The notes under the pieces are model-generated. The model saw only the letters and a list, made by a program, of their open reading frames with translations. It was not told the DNA's origin and made no database searches. Made by a program: the position numbers and the translations under genes. A stretch of 64,000 nucleotides of DNA from Spirosoma fluviale (lineage in GTDB: Bacteria > Bacteroidota > Bacteroidia > Cytophagales > Spirosomataceae): the NCBI GenBank assembly GCA_945901025.1, contig CAMDJW010000001.1, positions 338,723-402,722 of the forward strand. Direction: 5' to 3'. Shown piece by piece: positions 35,596 through 43,865 of the stretch. How positions within the stretch are numbered: position 1 is the first letter of the stretch; every line of letters starts with the position of its first letter.

Positions 35596-36987
35596 ATGAC
35601 AATCAAATCGACCTTTTTATTTCTTTTTGGGATCTTATTAAGCTTTTATAGCATCGCACAAGATTACCCTACTGATTATTTGAGTGCATCATTTCATGCA
35701 GATCGACGAGCCGCTGTAAAAAAGCAGTTATCAGACAAGGGAATGGGTATTTTTTTTGCAGGTCAAACACGCCAGAGAAGCAATGATACTGATTTTCCAT
35801 ATGCTCAAAATAAAAACTTCTACTATTTAACGGGATTGGATGAGCCAAATGCAGTTTTAGTCTTGTTCAAGCAGCCAGTAAATCTTTTAGGCAAAACAGG
35901 AACTGAATTTATATTTGTCCAAAACCGGGATCCTTTCAAAGAATTATGGACCGGTAAAATTTTGGGCATTGATGGCTTTAGAGCGAAAAGTAATATGGAA
36001 AATATATTTATTAATGAGCAATTTAAAGCTGATATACTTCCAATGGCTTCTATCGATTCGGTATTTAGCTTGTTTCGCACCGAAGGAATTTTCAATAAAT
36101 ATAAAGCTAAGGAGGACGAGCTAACTCGCATGGCAGGTATCGTTGACAGCCTTGTATCTACCTTTAAAAAACCGCTAGCCATGCGATCAACGTTAGCCAT
36201 TATGCGAAATTTGCGTGGGATTAAAACGGCAGAAGAAATCACATTAATTAAAAAAGCTGTAAATATGAGCACCTTAGGCCATAATGATGTGATGCGTGCC
36301 ATCAGACCAGGCATGAAGGAATACCAAGCTCAAGCGATTATGGAATATCATTTTAAAAATAATGGATCTGAATTTCCAGGCTACGGAAGTATCAATGGAA
36401 CCGCTGAAAATGCCTGTGTACTCCATTATGTAACTAATTTAAAAACTATTAAAAATGGAGATTTGCTTTTAAGCGACTGTGCTGCTGAATACCATGGTTA
36501 TTCTGCTGATGTTACTAGAACTGTGCCAGCTAACGGAAAATTCTCTGAGGCTCAAAAAACACTTTATGAAATTGTATTAGCGGCCCAAGATGCTGGAATT
36601 GCTGCTTGCCAAGCAGGTACACCTATGGCCAATGTAGATGCCGCTGCTCGCGCTGTAGTAAATGCTGGTTTGATCAAATTAGGCATTGCCAAAAATGACA
36701 TGGAGGCTAGAACTTATTTTCCTCATGGAACTTCTCATCATTTAGGATTGGACGTGCATGATTTGGGACCACGTATACTTCAACCTGGTGTTGTCATCAC
36801 CGTAGAACCTGGAATCTATATTCCAGCAGGAAGTAAGTGTGATAAAAAATGGTGGAACATCGGTATTCGAATTGAGGATGATATTTTGATCACAGAAAAA
36901 GGACCAGAAAACTTATCCGCCGGTTCCCCTAGAAAAGTGGCCGATATTGAAAAAATGGCTAAACAAAAGCGGATGATTGAAAACTAA
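35596..36987 (+). CDS. Secreted Xaa-Pro aminopeptidase (M24B, aminopeptidase P)
   Basis: Dinuclear-metal peptidase removing N-terminal residues before proline. The start chosen is ATG at 35596, which begins a clear signal peptide (MTIKSTFLFLFGILLSFYSIAQ); the earlier TTG at 35575 adds seven residues ahead of it. An N-terminal creatinase-like domain (about 25-190) is followed by the M24 domain with ligands in LLSDCAAEYHGYSADVTRT (Asp, Asp), HGTSHHLGLDVHD (His), VEPGIYIP (Glu) and IRIEDDIL (Glu). 463 residues. It stands alone between the tmRNA and a terminator. Confidence 0.93.
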   Translation: MTIKSTFLFLFGILLSFYSIAQDYPTDYLSASFHADRRAAVKKQLSDKGMGIFFAGQTRQRSNDTDFPYAQNKNFYYLTGLDEPNAVLVLFKQPVNLLGKTGTEFIFVQNRDPFKELWTGKILGIDGFRAKSNMENIFINEQFKADILPMASIDSVFSLFRTEGIFNKYKAKEDELTRMAGIVDSLVSTFKKPLAMRSTLAIMRNLRGIKTAEEITLIKKAVNMSTLGHNDVMRAIRPGMKEYQAQAIMEYHFKNNGSEFPGYGSINGTAENACVLHYVTNLKTIKNGDLLLSDCAAEYHGYSADVTRTVPANGKFSEAQKTLYEIVLAAQDAGIAACQAGTPMANVDAAARAVVNAGLIKLGIAKNDMEARTYFPHGTSHHLGLDVHDLGPRILQPGVVITVEPGIYIPAGSKCDKKWWNIGIRIEDDILITEKGPENLSAGSPRKVADIEKMAKQKRMIEN

Positions 36988-37004
36988 TCAAACGATAATT
37001 AAAT

Positions 37005-37033
37005 AAAAAATGGCCTTTAATAGGCCATTTTTT
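37005..37033. terminator. Bidirectional terminator after aminopeptidase P and sulfatase
   Basis: 12-bp stem AAAAAATGGCCT / AGGCCATTTTTT around loop TTAAT. It overlaps the stop codon region of the opposing sulfatase. Confidence 0.92.
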
Positions 37034-38528
37034 ATTTATTCATTTCTAGTTCTAATAGCGATTTTAACTCATGTAGCTTTTCTTTTTGTTGGGACGCTAA
37101 ATTCATTTTCTCATCCGGATCCGTTTTCAAATGGTACAATTGGTCTTCCAAATCATTCCCTAATTCAATATTAACCAAGGGATTGAATTTCGCTCCTTTT
37201 CCACTTCTGATAAATTTCCAATCCCCTTTTTTAATGGCTAAACTACCGGCTTGCTCAACAATATATTCTCGCCCCGTCTTATTTTTTCCTAGCCATGTAC
37301 TTAAGTTAGCCCTAGAATCTTTTGCAGAGATCTCATTGAAAGTAGTACCCAGCAATTGGCTCATTGTCGCTAGAAAATCAATTTGAGAGACGAGAGCATT
37401 TGACTTACCCACGGGAACTTTTTTAGGCCAGCGAACAATAAAGGGAACCCTGGTACCTGCTTCAAATGAACTATATTTTCCGCCTCTTAAATTACCTGCT
37501 GGCTGATGTAATCCAAGGTTTTCCTTAGATCCATCGATATATCCATCATCCACCACTGGGCCATTATCACTTGTCAAAATAACCATTGTGTTTGATGTTA
37601 AATGCAATGAATCCAGTGTTTTCATTAATTGGCCGACCGAATCATCTAATTGCAGCAATGCATCTCCCCGATTACCAAAACCACTTTTCCCTAAAAAACG
37701 TGAATGAGGGATTCTTGGAACATGAATATCATGTGTAGCAAAATAGAGAAAGAAAGGATTTTTCTGATTGCGTACCATAAATGACTTTGCTTTATCAGCA
37801 AAAGTTTGAGCCATATCCTCATCATTCCATAATGCCTGCTGACCACCCACCATGAAACCAATTCTTCCTACGCCATTTACAATGGTATTATCATGTCCAT
37901 GAGAATGCTTCATTTTTAAGAGTTCTGGATTTTCCTTTCCCGACGGTTGGTTACCGATTTTCTTAAGGTAATTAACTTGGATGGGATCCTGAATAGCTAG
38001 ATTACGAACATGGTCATTTTCAATATAAACACAAGGAACACGATCACCGGTTGCGGGCATAATAAAGGCTTCTTTGAAACCAATATCTAAGGGTCCGTCG
38101 GCTATTTTCCCATTCCAATTAGGCCCGCCCAATGGCCCTAAACCTAAATGCCACTTACCGACTACCGCTGTGTTATACCCTGCTTTTGAAAAAATAGTTG
38201 CAACAGTTTGTTGGCCCCCGGGAATTAACGCCGAAGCATCTCCTGTCGCCACAACCGTATCTTTTCTTCGAAAAGCATATTCCCCTTTTAGCAAAGAGTA
38301 CCGAGAGGGAGTGCAAGTAGCCGAAGTCGTATGGGCTTGTGTAAACAATAGTCCATTTTTTGCTAACTGATCAATATTAGGTGTTTTGATCGTCTTAGAT
38401 CCATAGCAACCTAAATCCCCAAAACCTAAATCGTCCACATAAATAACAATAACATTGGGTTTTTGCCCAAATGTTAAAAATGATACACACACGAAAAGAA
38501 ATACTTTAATACAAGATAAAAACTTCAT
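37032..38528 (-). CDS. Secreted sulfatase (arylsulfatase family S1)
   Basis: Formylglycine-dependent sulfatase predicted to remove sulfate esters from polysaccharide. A signal peptide (residues 1-21, ending TFGQ) precedes NVIVIYVDDLGFGDLGCYG, with metal-binding Asp residues. The maturation motif CTPSR (C72-R76) is followed by LLKGEY, as needed for formylglycine generation. VILTSDNGPVVDDG supplies further active-site residues. 498 residues. It is the last gene of the minus-strand run from rsmI and lies 13 bp after the broken GH105 gene. Target sugar unknown; a rhamnose- or uronate-containing glycan is suggested by neighbours. Confidence 0.93.
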   Translation of the reverse strand: MKFLSCIKVFLFVCVSFLTFGQKPNVIVIYVDDLGFGDLGCYGSKTIKTPNIDQLAKNGLLFTQAHTTSATCTPSRYSLLKGEYAFRRKDTVVATGDASALIPGGQQTVATIFSKAGYNTAVVGKWHLGLGPLGGPNWNGKIADGPLDIGFKEAFIMPATGDRVPCVYIENDHVRNLAIQDPIQVNYLKKIGNQPSGKENPELLKMKHSHGHDNTIVNGVGRIGFMVGGQQALWNDEDMAQTFADKAKSFMVRNQKNPFFLYFATHDIHVPRIPHSRFLGKSGFGNRGDALLQLDDSVGQLMKTLDSLHLTSNTMVILTSDNGPVVDDGYIDGSKENLGLHQPAGNLRGGKYSSFEAGTRVPFIVRWPKKVPVGKSNALVSQIDFLATMSQLLGTTFNEISAKDSRANLSTWLGKNKTGREYIVEQAGSLAIKKGDWKFIRSGKGAKFNPLVNIELGNDLEDQLYHLKTDPDEKMNLASQQKEKLHELKSLLELEMNK

Positions 38529-38541
38529 AAACTTTAGATTT

Positions 38542-39657
38542 TTATTTTAAATAGTTAATTAATTCCACCCCGGCTAATAAAAAACAACCTATCCCAAAAT
38601 CTTCAAAGTCGGGCACATGGGTATAAGACACGGGCTGAGAATCTTTAGGTTCCTTGCCTGTACCTTGCACATTCCCTAAAAAACCATTGGGATGGACACA
38701 AGTGGATAAAGCATCCCAACCAGCTAAAATAGCTCGATCAAATTTCTTTTTAGGCAATAATTTATTTCGTACACCCCAAGACATCCCATACACAAACAAG
38801 GAAGTCCCTGTGGCTTCGGGACCACCAAAATGGGTGGGATCCTTCAAACTTACGTTCCAAAAACCATCTTTTCGCTGTAGAGGCAAAAGTGCGTTGGCTA
38901 AGGCGACAAAATCTTGTTCATATTCAGCCCGATGAGGTGCGTTTTTAGGCATTAATTCCAACGTTCTTACTAATGCTGCAAACACCCATCCATTTCCACG
39001 GGACCAATAACAATTCTCTCCATTAGGTTCTTTATAGGGAGGAACAAAATCTTTGTCACGCCACCATAAAGATGCATTTCGATCATAAAGTCCCGATCCG
39101 CCGTGCTTATTTTTGGTAAATGAGTATAAGTCAAACATTTTTTCAAAATATCGATTGTCGGAAAATCGAACGCCCAATCGCGTAAAAACCGGCATACTCA
39201 TTTGCAAACAATCCACCCAAGACCAATCATCTGCTTTGGCGGAATTAACCATCAGGTCAACATTCGTTTTAATTGGCAATATTCGCGCAGAATCTGCTTT
39301 AAAATCAAATAAATCAAGGTAAATCTGCGCACAAGCTTGATTGTCAGCATTGCGCGTTTTAACACCATCCCGTAAATTCCATTGGTGAAAATTCGCCCAG
39401 TCTAACATATATTTCATGTCAGCAGCCTTCGGATTGATCTTATATAATTCCATCAGCCCTTAATAATAGACCGCTCGAGTCCAAATATTCGATGGCCGAA
39501 TCCGGTCTGGCCTTGGAATAGGGGCAGTTACATCGGGCCACTTTTGCTGAAAATAGGCTTTAGCAAGATGTAATTTATTTAAAATTTCTGCCGTTTTGGG
39601 CTTAGAAAAGCCATTGAAACTAAAGGCTAAAAGAGATATAAATAAATACTTTTTCAT
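38542..39657 (-). pseudogene. GH105 (unsaturated rhamnogalacturonyl/glucuronyl hydrolase) with in-frame stop
   Basis: One continuous frame from ATG at 39657 to the stop at 38542, broken by TAA at 39460-39462. Before it: signal peptide and PDRIRPSNIWTRAVYY; after it: GLMELYKINPKAADM and a complete GH105 body with WSRGNGWVFAALVRTLELMP and GGPEATGTSLFVYGMSWGV. Family members usually read YYEGLM here, so a GAA Glu codon changed to TAA. No frameshift. Either recent inactivation, readthrough, or a sequencing error. Restart at ATG 39453 would give 303 residues lacking the signal peptide and first helix, so likely inactive. It follows rhaM by 1 bp. Confidence 0.85.
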
Positions 39658-39658
39658 A

Positions 39659-39973
39659 TTAAGCCAAATGAAAAACAGAGGGTATATTAACCGAAACAGG
39701 TGAGTTATCTGGATTGGCTTTCATGATGTCACCCATGTATGCCCACCATTTTTGCATGATCGGTTTAGCAGGCAATCCGTCTAATAAACGTAAATCTTCA
39801 GCTTCTAGGTAGGCAAATAAGGTAAGCGTCTCTTCATCCAAAAAAATGGAATAATTTTGAATACCTACCTCTTTCAAAAGATGGCTCAATTCAGGCCAAA
39901 TCTCATCATGACGCTTTTTATATTCCGCCTCAAAACCGGGCAATAAAAACATTTTAAATGCTTTACGTTCCAT
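39659..39973 (-). CDS. rhaM: L-rhamnose mutarotase
   Basis: Interconverts alpha and beta anomers of L-rhamnose. The 104-residue chain has the family pattern: KMFLLPGFEAEYKKRHDEIWPEL (about 7-29) and MQKWWAYMGDIM (about 73-84), with the His and Trp-Trp features. It lies within a run of closely spaced minus-strand genes: 3 bp after threonine aldolase and 1 bp before the broken GH105 gene. Together they suggest that rhamnose released from a glycan is used. No rhaA/B/D genes are visible in the window. Confidence 0.93.
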   Translation of the reverse strand: MERKAFKMFLLPGFEAEYKKRHDEIWPELSHLLKEVGIQNYSIFLDEETLTLFAYLEAEDLRLLDGLPAKPIMQKWWAYMGDIMKANPDNSPVSVNIPSVFHLA

Positions 39974-39976
39974 ATA

Positions 39977-40987
39977 TTATTGGTTTATAAATTGAATGAA
40001 TTTCAACAAAGCTTCGTCATCAAAATTTAAATGCGTGACAAATCGAATATATTGAGGACCAAAGGGCGCACATTTAATGCCCTTGGAATCTAATTCTGCC
40101 ACTTTAGCAGAAGCCTTAATTTCATCCTGTAATTTAATAATGACAATATTAGTGCTTACTGGCATCACTTCAGCGACCCAAGCTAAACTTTCACAAGCCC
40201 ATCCTATTTGCTTTGCTCGCGAATGATCGTCCTTTAATCTTTCAACCTGATAATCTAATGCATATATTCCCGCAGCGGCCAATAATCCTGCTTGGCGCCA
40301 ACCGCCTCCCAACCTCTTTCTAATTCTTCGTGCTTTTTTAATAAAATCATTGGAGCCCAACAGTACTGATCCCACTGGCGCGCCTAAACCTTTAGAAAGA
40401 CAGACTGAAATGGAATCAAACCATTGGCCAAATTGCTTAGGATTTTGTCCACTCGCAATCATGGCATTAAAAATTCTTGCCCCATCCAAGTGCAAAGGAA
40501 TCGAAACACTTTTGCAAAAATCAGCTATTTCTTGAAGCGATTCTGAGGAATAAATACTACCTCCTCCTTTATTGACTGTATTTTCTAAACTCACTAATTT
40601 ACTCTCACAGGCATGAATGTCATCAGGAGAAATGGCGTTCGCAATTTGGTCTTTTGACAAGCGGCCCAAATCACCCTTTAATAATTTAACTGATGCACCG
40701 GCATTCGCCATAATTCCTCCCCCCTCATATAAATAGATATGTGACAACTCATCACAGATAACCTCTTGGCCTTTAGAAACATGCGCAGAAATGGCTATCT
40801 GATTGGTCATGGTACCGGAGGGACAGAATAATGCATTTTCCATTCCAAACAATTCAGCTACTTTAAATTGCAAATTATTAACCGTTGGATCCTCCCCAAA
40901 AACATCATCCCCCAAAGGTGCCGAAAACATCGCATCGCGCATTCCTGCAGTAGGTAAGGTAAACGTATCACTTCTCAGTTCTATCAT
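39977..40987 (-). CDS. ltaE: Low-specificity L-threonine aldolase / GntG-type PLP aldolase
   Basis: Fold-type I PLP enzyme splitting beta-hydroxy amino acids such as threonine to glycine and aldehyde. The N-terminus IELRSDTFTLPTAGMRDAM is family-typical, DDVFGEDPTVNNLQ follows, LHLDGARIFNA supplies the cofactor Asp, and the Schiff-base Lys is in CLSKGLGAPVGS (about 193-204). 336 residues. The first 20 bp overlap the end of the DUF4105 gene, so translation is coupled. Confidence 0.92.
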   Translation of the reverse strand: MIELRSDTFTLPTAGMRDAMFSAPLGDDVFGEDPTVNNLQFKVAELFGMENALFCPSGTMTNQIAISAHVSKGQEVICDELSHIYLYEGGGIMANAGASVKLLKGDLGRLSKDQIANAISPDDIHACESKLVSLENTVNKGGGSIYSSESLQEIADFCKSVSIPLHLDGARIFNAMIASGQNPKQFGQWFDSISVCLSKGLGAPVGSVLLGSNDFIKKARRIRKRLGGGWRQAGLLAAAGIYALDYQVERLKDDHSRAKQIGWACESLAWVAEVMPVSTNIVIIKLQDEIKASAKVAELDSKGIKCAPFGPQYIRFVTHLNFDDEALLKFIQFINQ

Positions 40988-42134
40988 GGGAATATTTAAT
41001 AAAATGAGATAAGAAAAATAGTCGAATCAATGGCATTAATCCAACTAAAGCAATCCATGGAAAGTAAAATAGGGTCCATATAACTCCAATCATAGTTAAA
41101 ATGAATGCCAAGCGGCAATAATAAGTCCACCAATCTGATCTGGTTTTTCGCGCAAACCAAATAACTGCTGGGAAATTCAATGGAAACAGCAACAAAGAAC
41201 TAGGATTGTATGCCATTACTTCGTGATCTGTGCCAACAGCCAAAAAGAATATAAACCAAGCTAAAATTCCTAAAAGCGAAAATAAAATCACATCAAAAAT
41301 AAAAATTTCAAATTTTCGTTTTTTGATTGAAATGAAAGCAATCAACAAATTAATCAAAACCAATAAAGGAATAGGTCCAAACCAATCATAATTTTCTATC
41401 TCTGATGGTTTTGACACAAACACATCAAATGGAGCATCTGCTAATTTTTGTCCATTCACTTCGGCTTGTTGGACCGAAAGATTTAAATTATCGGGTAAAT
41501 AACACGACTCTGAAGCATTCGCCAAATGATTAGCGGGAACCCCTAAAGCTAAATTCATCCCAAACGTAACCCAGGAATTAGTTTTCAAATAGTCGTTCAT
41601 CCAATCACGATATGATTTACCTTCCAGATTCTTATAATTCTTCCATTTAAATGCACCTGGAGACGCCTTTTCAATCATATCCCTTAACCTAGAGGAACAG
41701 TTATCGTAAAAGAATTTATACTGATAGTTTTTATTTTCAGGTAATAAATTGATTTCTAAGGCTGTGAAAATCTGCATTTTCTGCGGGTCGGTCAATTTTA
41801 AATTTTGAATTTGGATACCTCTTTTTTCAATTTCAGAATAATAGTAAACTAAATCATTCATGGAATTAAATGAAATCGAATAAGGCAGAGTACCTTTTAA
41901 AAATTTAAAATAAAAATTATCCGTATTGAAATCAAAAGTCCCATAACTGTAGGCTCGATCAATTCCTTGATCTGGATCATTCACCCAAACAACAGCATGA
42001 CCAAAAGCGGCATGCAATTCTTTTCCAGGGGCAAAAGTAACCAAAGAGACCTGTGCGCGTGGGCTTAGTGTGGGAATGATAGCAGACCCAAAGAACGGTA
42101 AAAATAGAAAAAGATATAAATAAAATTTCCTCAT
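40968..42134 (-). CDS. DUF4105 / Lnb-type membrane protein
   Basis: 388-residue envelope protein: N-terminal signal or anchor segment, a periplasmic DUF4105 domain (about 25-220) and about five hydrophobic segments at the C-terminus (about 245-375). The domain has HAAFGHAVVWV, GTFDFNTDNFYFKFLKG and YDNCSSRLRD, with a conserved His and Cys that suit a thiol acyl-transfer or protease-like chemistry. Members of this family have been described as lipoprotein N-acyltransferases (Lnb) in Bacteroides; I cite this from general knowledge and cannot confirm that this protein does it. Shares one base with the end of rsmI and overlaps ltaE by 20 bp. Confidence 0.75.
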   Translation of the reverse strand: MRKFYLYLFLFLPFFGSAIIPTLSPRAQVSLVTFAPGKELHAAFGHAVVWVNDPDQGIDRAYSYGTFDFNTDNFYFKFLKGTLPYSISFNSMNDLVYYYSEIEKRGIQIQNLKLTDPQKMQIFTALEINLLPENKNYQYKFFYDNCSSRLRDMIEKASPGAFKWKNYKNLEGKSYRDWMNDYLKTNSWVTFGMNLALGVPANHLANASESCYLPDNLNLSVQQAEVNGQKLADAPFDVFVSKPSEIENYDWFGPIPLLVLINLLIAFISIKKRKFEIFIFDVILFSLLGILAWFIFFLAVGTDHEVMAYNPSSLLLFPLNFPAVIWFARKTRSDWWTYYCRLAFILTMIGVIWTLFYFPWIALVGLMPLIRLFFLSHFIKYSHDRTEK

Positions 42135-42805
42135 TATTTTCCAGCAATGACAATCACAATTTCCCCTCGAATTTTATCAGGATTTTGATCAAAATAGGTT
42201 AAAACTTCTGTAGCGCTCCCTCGAACCATTTGTTCATGCATTTTACTTAATTCGCGTGCCACCATAATGGCACGATCAGGCCCTAAAAACTCAATTATTT
42301 GCTCTAAAGCTTTATGCAAACGATGTGGAGACTCATACAAAACCGTTGTTCTTTCTTCTTCCGCAATGGCTTTCCAACGGGTTTGTCGGCCTTTTTTATG
42401 GGGCAAGAAACCTTCAAAAACAAAACGATCTAAAGGAAATCCTGAATTCACTAATGCGGGAATAAGCGCCGTGGCGCCAGGTAAAGTTTCGACATCAATA
42501 CCCTGCTCAATACATGTTTTGACTAATAAAAAACCAGGATCTGAAATCCCTGGAGTACCTGCATCTGAAATTAAACCCACCACTTTACCTTCTTTTAAGA
42601 GCTTTATGACTCCAGCCACACCCACATGTTCATTATGCGCATGGTGGGCGAAAAGAGGTTTGGAAATATCTAAATGTTTAAGGAGTTGGCCCGAAGTCCG
42701 CGTATCCTCAGCAAAAATAACATCCACCTCTTTTAAAACTCGGATAGACCGTAAGGTCATATCTTCTAAGTTGCCTATTGGAGTGGGTATCAAGTATAAT
42801 TTCAT
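42134..42805 (-). CDS. rsmI: 16S rRNA (cytidine(1402)-2'-O)-methyltransferase RsmI
   Basis: SAM-dependent methylation of 16S rRNA C1402. The N-terminus YLIPTPIGNLEDMTLRSI is diagnostic, with AEDTRTSGQLLKHL, LISDAGTPGISDPG and TVLYESPHRLH downstream. 223 residues matches the shorter Bacteroidota form; E. coli RsmI has 286. It is the first gene of the minus-strand run continuing into DUF4105, ltaE, rhaM, GH105 and sulfatase, so a housekeeping promoter may drive sugar genes. Confidence 0.95.
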   Translation of the reverse strand: MKLYLIPTPIGNLEDMTLRSIRVLKEVDVIFAEDTRTSGQLLKHLDISKPLFAHHAHNEHVGVAGVIKLLKEGKVVGLISDAGTPGISDPGFLLVKTCIEQGIDVETLPGATALIPALVNSGFPLDRFVFEGFLPHKKGRQTRWKAIAEEERTTVLYESPHRLHKALEQIIEFLGPDRAIMVARELSKMHEQMVRGSATEVLTYFDQNPDKIRGEIVIVIAGK

Positions 42806-42910
42806 ATTCGAAATTTAACCAAAAATGATTGAAAATATTTCATCGCCAACAAAAGCTTTTTAAAAAGTGGTAGCAGAAATGATAAGCGAAGGAATAAAGG
42901 ATAAAAACAA

Positions 42911-42938
42911 AAAAGGGCCTGCATAAATGCAAGCCCTA
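42911..42938 (-). terminator. Terminator after tRNA-Ser
   Basis: On the minus strand AGGGCTTGCAT / ATGCAGGCCCT pair with one mismatch, followed by a T run. It lies 5 bp beyond the tRNA 3' end. Confidence 0.8.
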
Positions 42939-42942
42939 AACG

Positions 42943-43027
42943 TAGAGAGTGAGGGATTCGAACCCCCGGGCCTGTAACAGCCAACAGTTTTCAAGACTGC
43001 CTCGATCGACCACTCTGACAACTCTCT
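42943..43027 (-). tRNA. tRNA-Ser (anticodon TGA)
   Basis: Acceptor arms AGAGAGT and ACTCTCT pair perfectly. The anticodon stem-loop CAGTCTTGAAAACTG carries anticodon TGA (plus-strand 42991-42993), decoding UCA and other UCN. A long variable arm (TTGGCTGTTACAGGCC region) identifies a class II serine tRNA, and GGTTCGAATCC is the T arm. No CCA is encoded. 85 nt. A terminator follows. Confidence 0.96.
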
Positions 43028-43100
43028 ATTTCCTAATCAGGATGCAAATTAAATCAAAAAATACTTTTTATGCAACCCTAAAGCCTTAAAATTGTAGAAA

Positions 43101-43865
43101 TTAAATTCTTGATTGAATGAAGGCCAACTTACTATTCAGTGAAAGTTCATCAGGAATCCAATGGATAGGAATGCCAGAGCGTTCCATTTTTCGAAAAAAT
43201 GTCATTTGGCGTTTAGAAAATTGCTGAATAGCAACGCTTAAACCTCGTTCAAATTCAGATCGATTAATTTCTCCCTGAACTAAATGAACCAGCCATTTAT
43301 ATTCTAAACCTAACCTGATTAAATCATTTGGGTTAACTCCATTAGAAATCAATTGCTCCACTTCTTCGATCAATCCATTATTTAAACGATCCGTTAATCT
43401 ATTGGCACATCGCATTCTTCGAATTTCAGCGATAGGATTTAAGCCAAAAACGACAAATTCACGATTTAACTTAATAGACTCGTTTGCAAAGTCGGTCAAC
43501 CGAGAAAATTCATAATCTCGCAAAAGTGCATCTAAATAAAGTCCCGTACCCCCACAAATAATAACTTGTTGGCCCATTGCCTCAACTTTCTCGATGGCTT
43601 TTAAAGCGTCAAATTGGAAATGAGCCACTGAATAAGGTTCACCAACATCAAGAATATCAATTAAATGATGGTTGACTGCCACTCCCCCATTTTGATACAC
43701 TTCCAAATCTTTCCCAGTACCAATGGTAAGGCCTCGATAAATTTGCCTAGAATCCGCTGAAATGATTTCCCCTTGAATTAATCGCGCTAAAGAAACAGCC
43801 AGCTCAGTTTTACCAGATGCAGTAGGTCCTAGAACAACAATGATGGGCCTATATTTTTCCATCAA
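43101..43865 (-). CDS. Compact MiaA-like isopentenyl/dimethylallyl transferase
   Basis: Prenylates adenosine, normally A37 of tRNAs reading UNN codons. P-loop GPTASGKT (13-20), ADSRQIYRGLTIGTGK with catalytic Asp 38, HHLID (66-70) and GGTGLY (105-110) are all present, as is the terminal FSKRQMTFFRKM. At 254 residues it is about 50-60 shorter than typical MiaA. The piece between GGTGLYLDALL and the late arginine-rich helix (about 120-145), which in MiaA forms the helical insertion that grips the anticodon loop, is largely absent, and the IGYKE motif reads LGLEYKW. Substrate may therefore differ. It overlaps the upstream gene by 17 bp. Confidence 0.85.
   Translation of the reverse strand: MMEKYRPIIVVLGPTASGKTELAVSLARLIQGEIISADSRQIYRGLTIGTGKDLEVYQNGGVAVNHHLIDILDVGEPYSVAHFQFDALKAIEKVEAMGQQVIICGGTGLYLDALLRDYEFSRLTDFANESIKLNREFVVFGLNPIAEIRRMRCANRLTDRLNNGLIEEVEQLISNGVNPNDLIRLGLEYKWLVHLVQGEINRSEFERGLSVAIQQFSKRQMTFFRKMERSGIPIHWIPDELSLNSKLAFIQSRI

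Noticed and set aside
35823..36314. Minus-strand open frame of 163 codons
   Set aside because: Antisense to aminopeptidase P; no family features.
42267..42818. Plus-strand open frame of 183 codons
   Set aside because: Entirely antisense to rsmI, which has clear family motifs.
42802..42984. Minus-strand open frame starting MAVTGPGVRIPHSLRLG
   Set aside because: Its start lies in the tRNA-Ser gene and terminator; the sequence is a well-known type of tRNA-derived false ORF.
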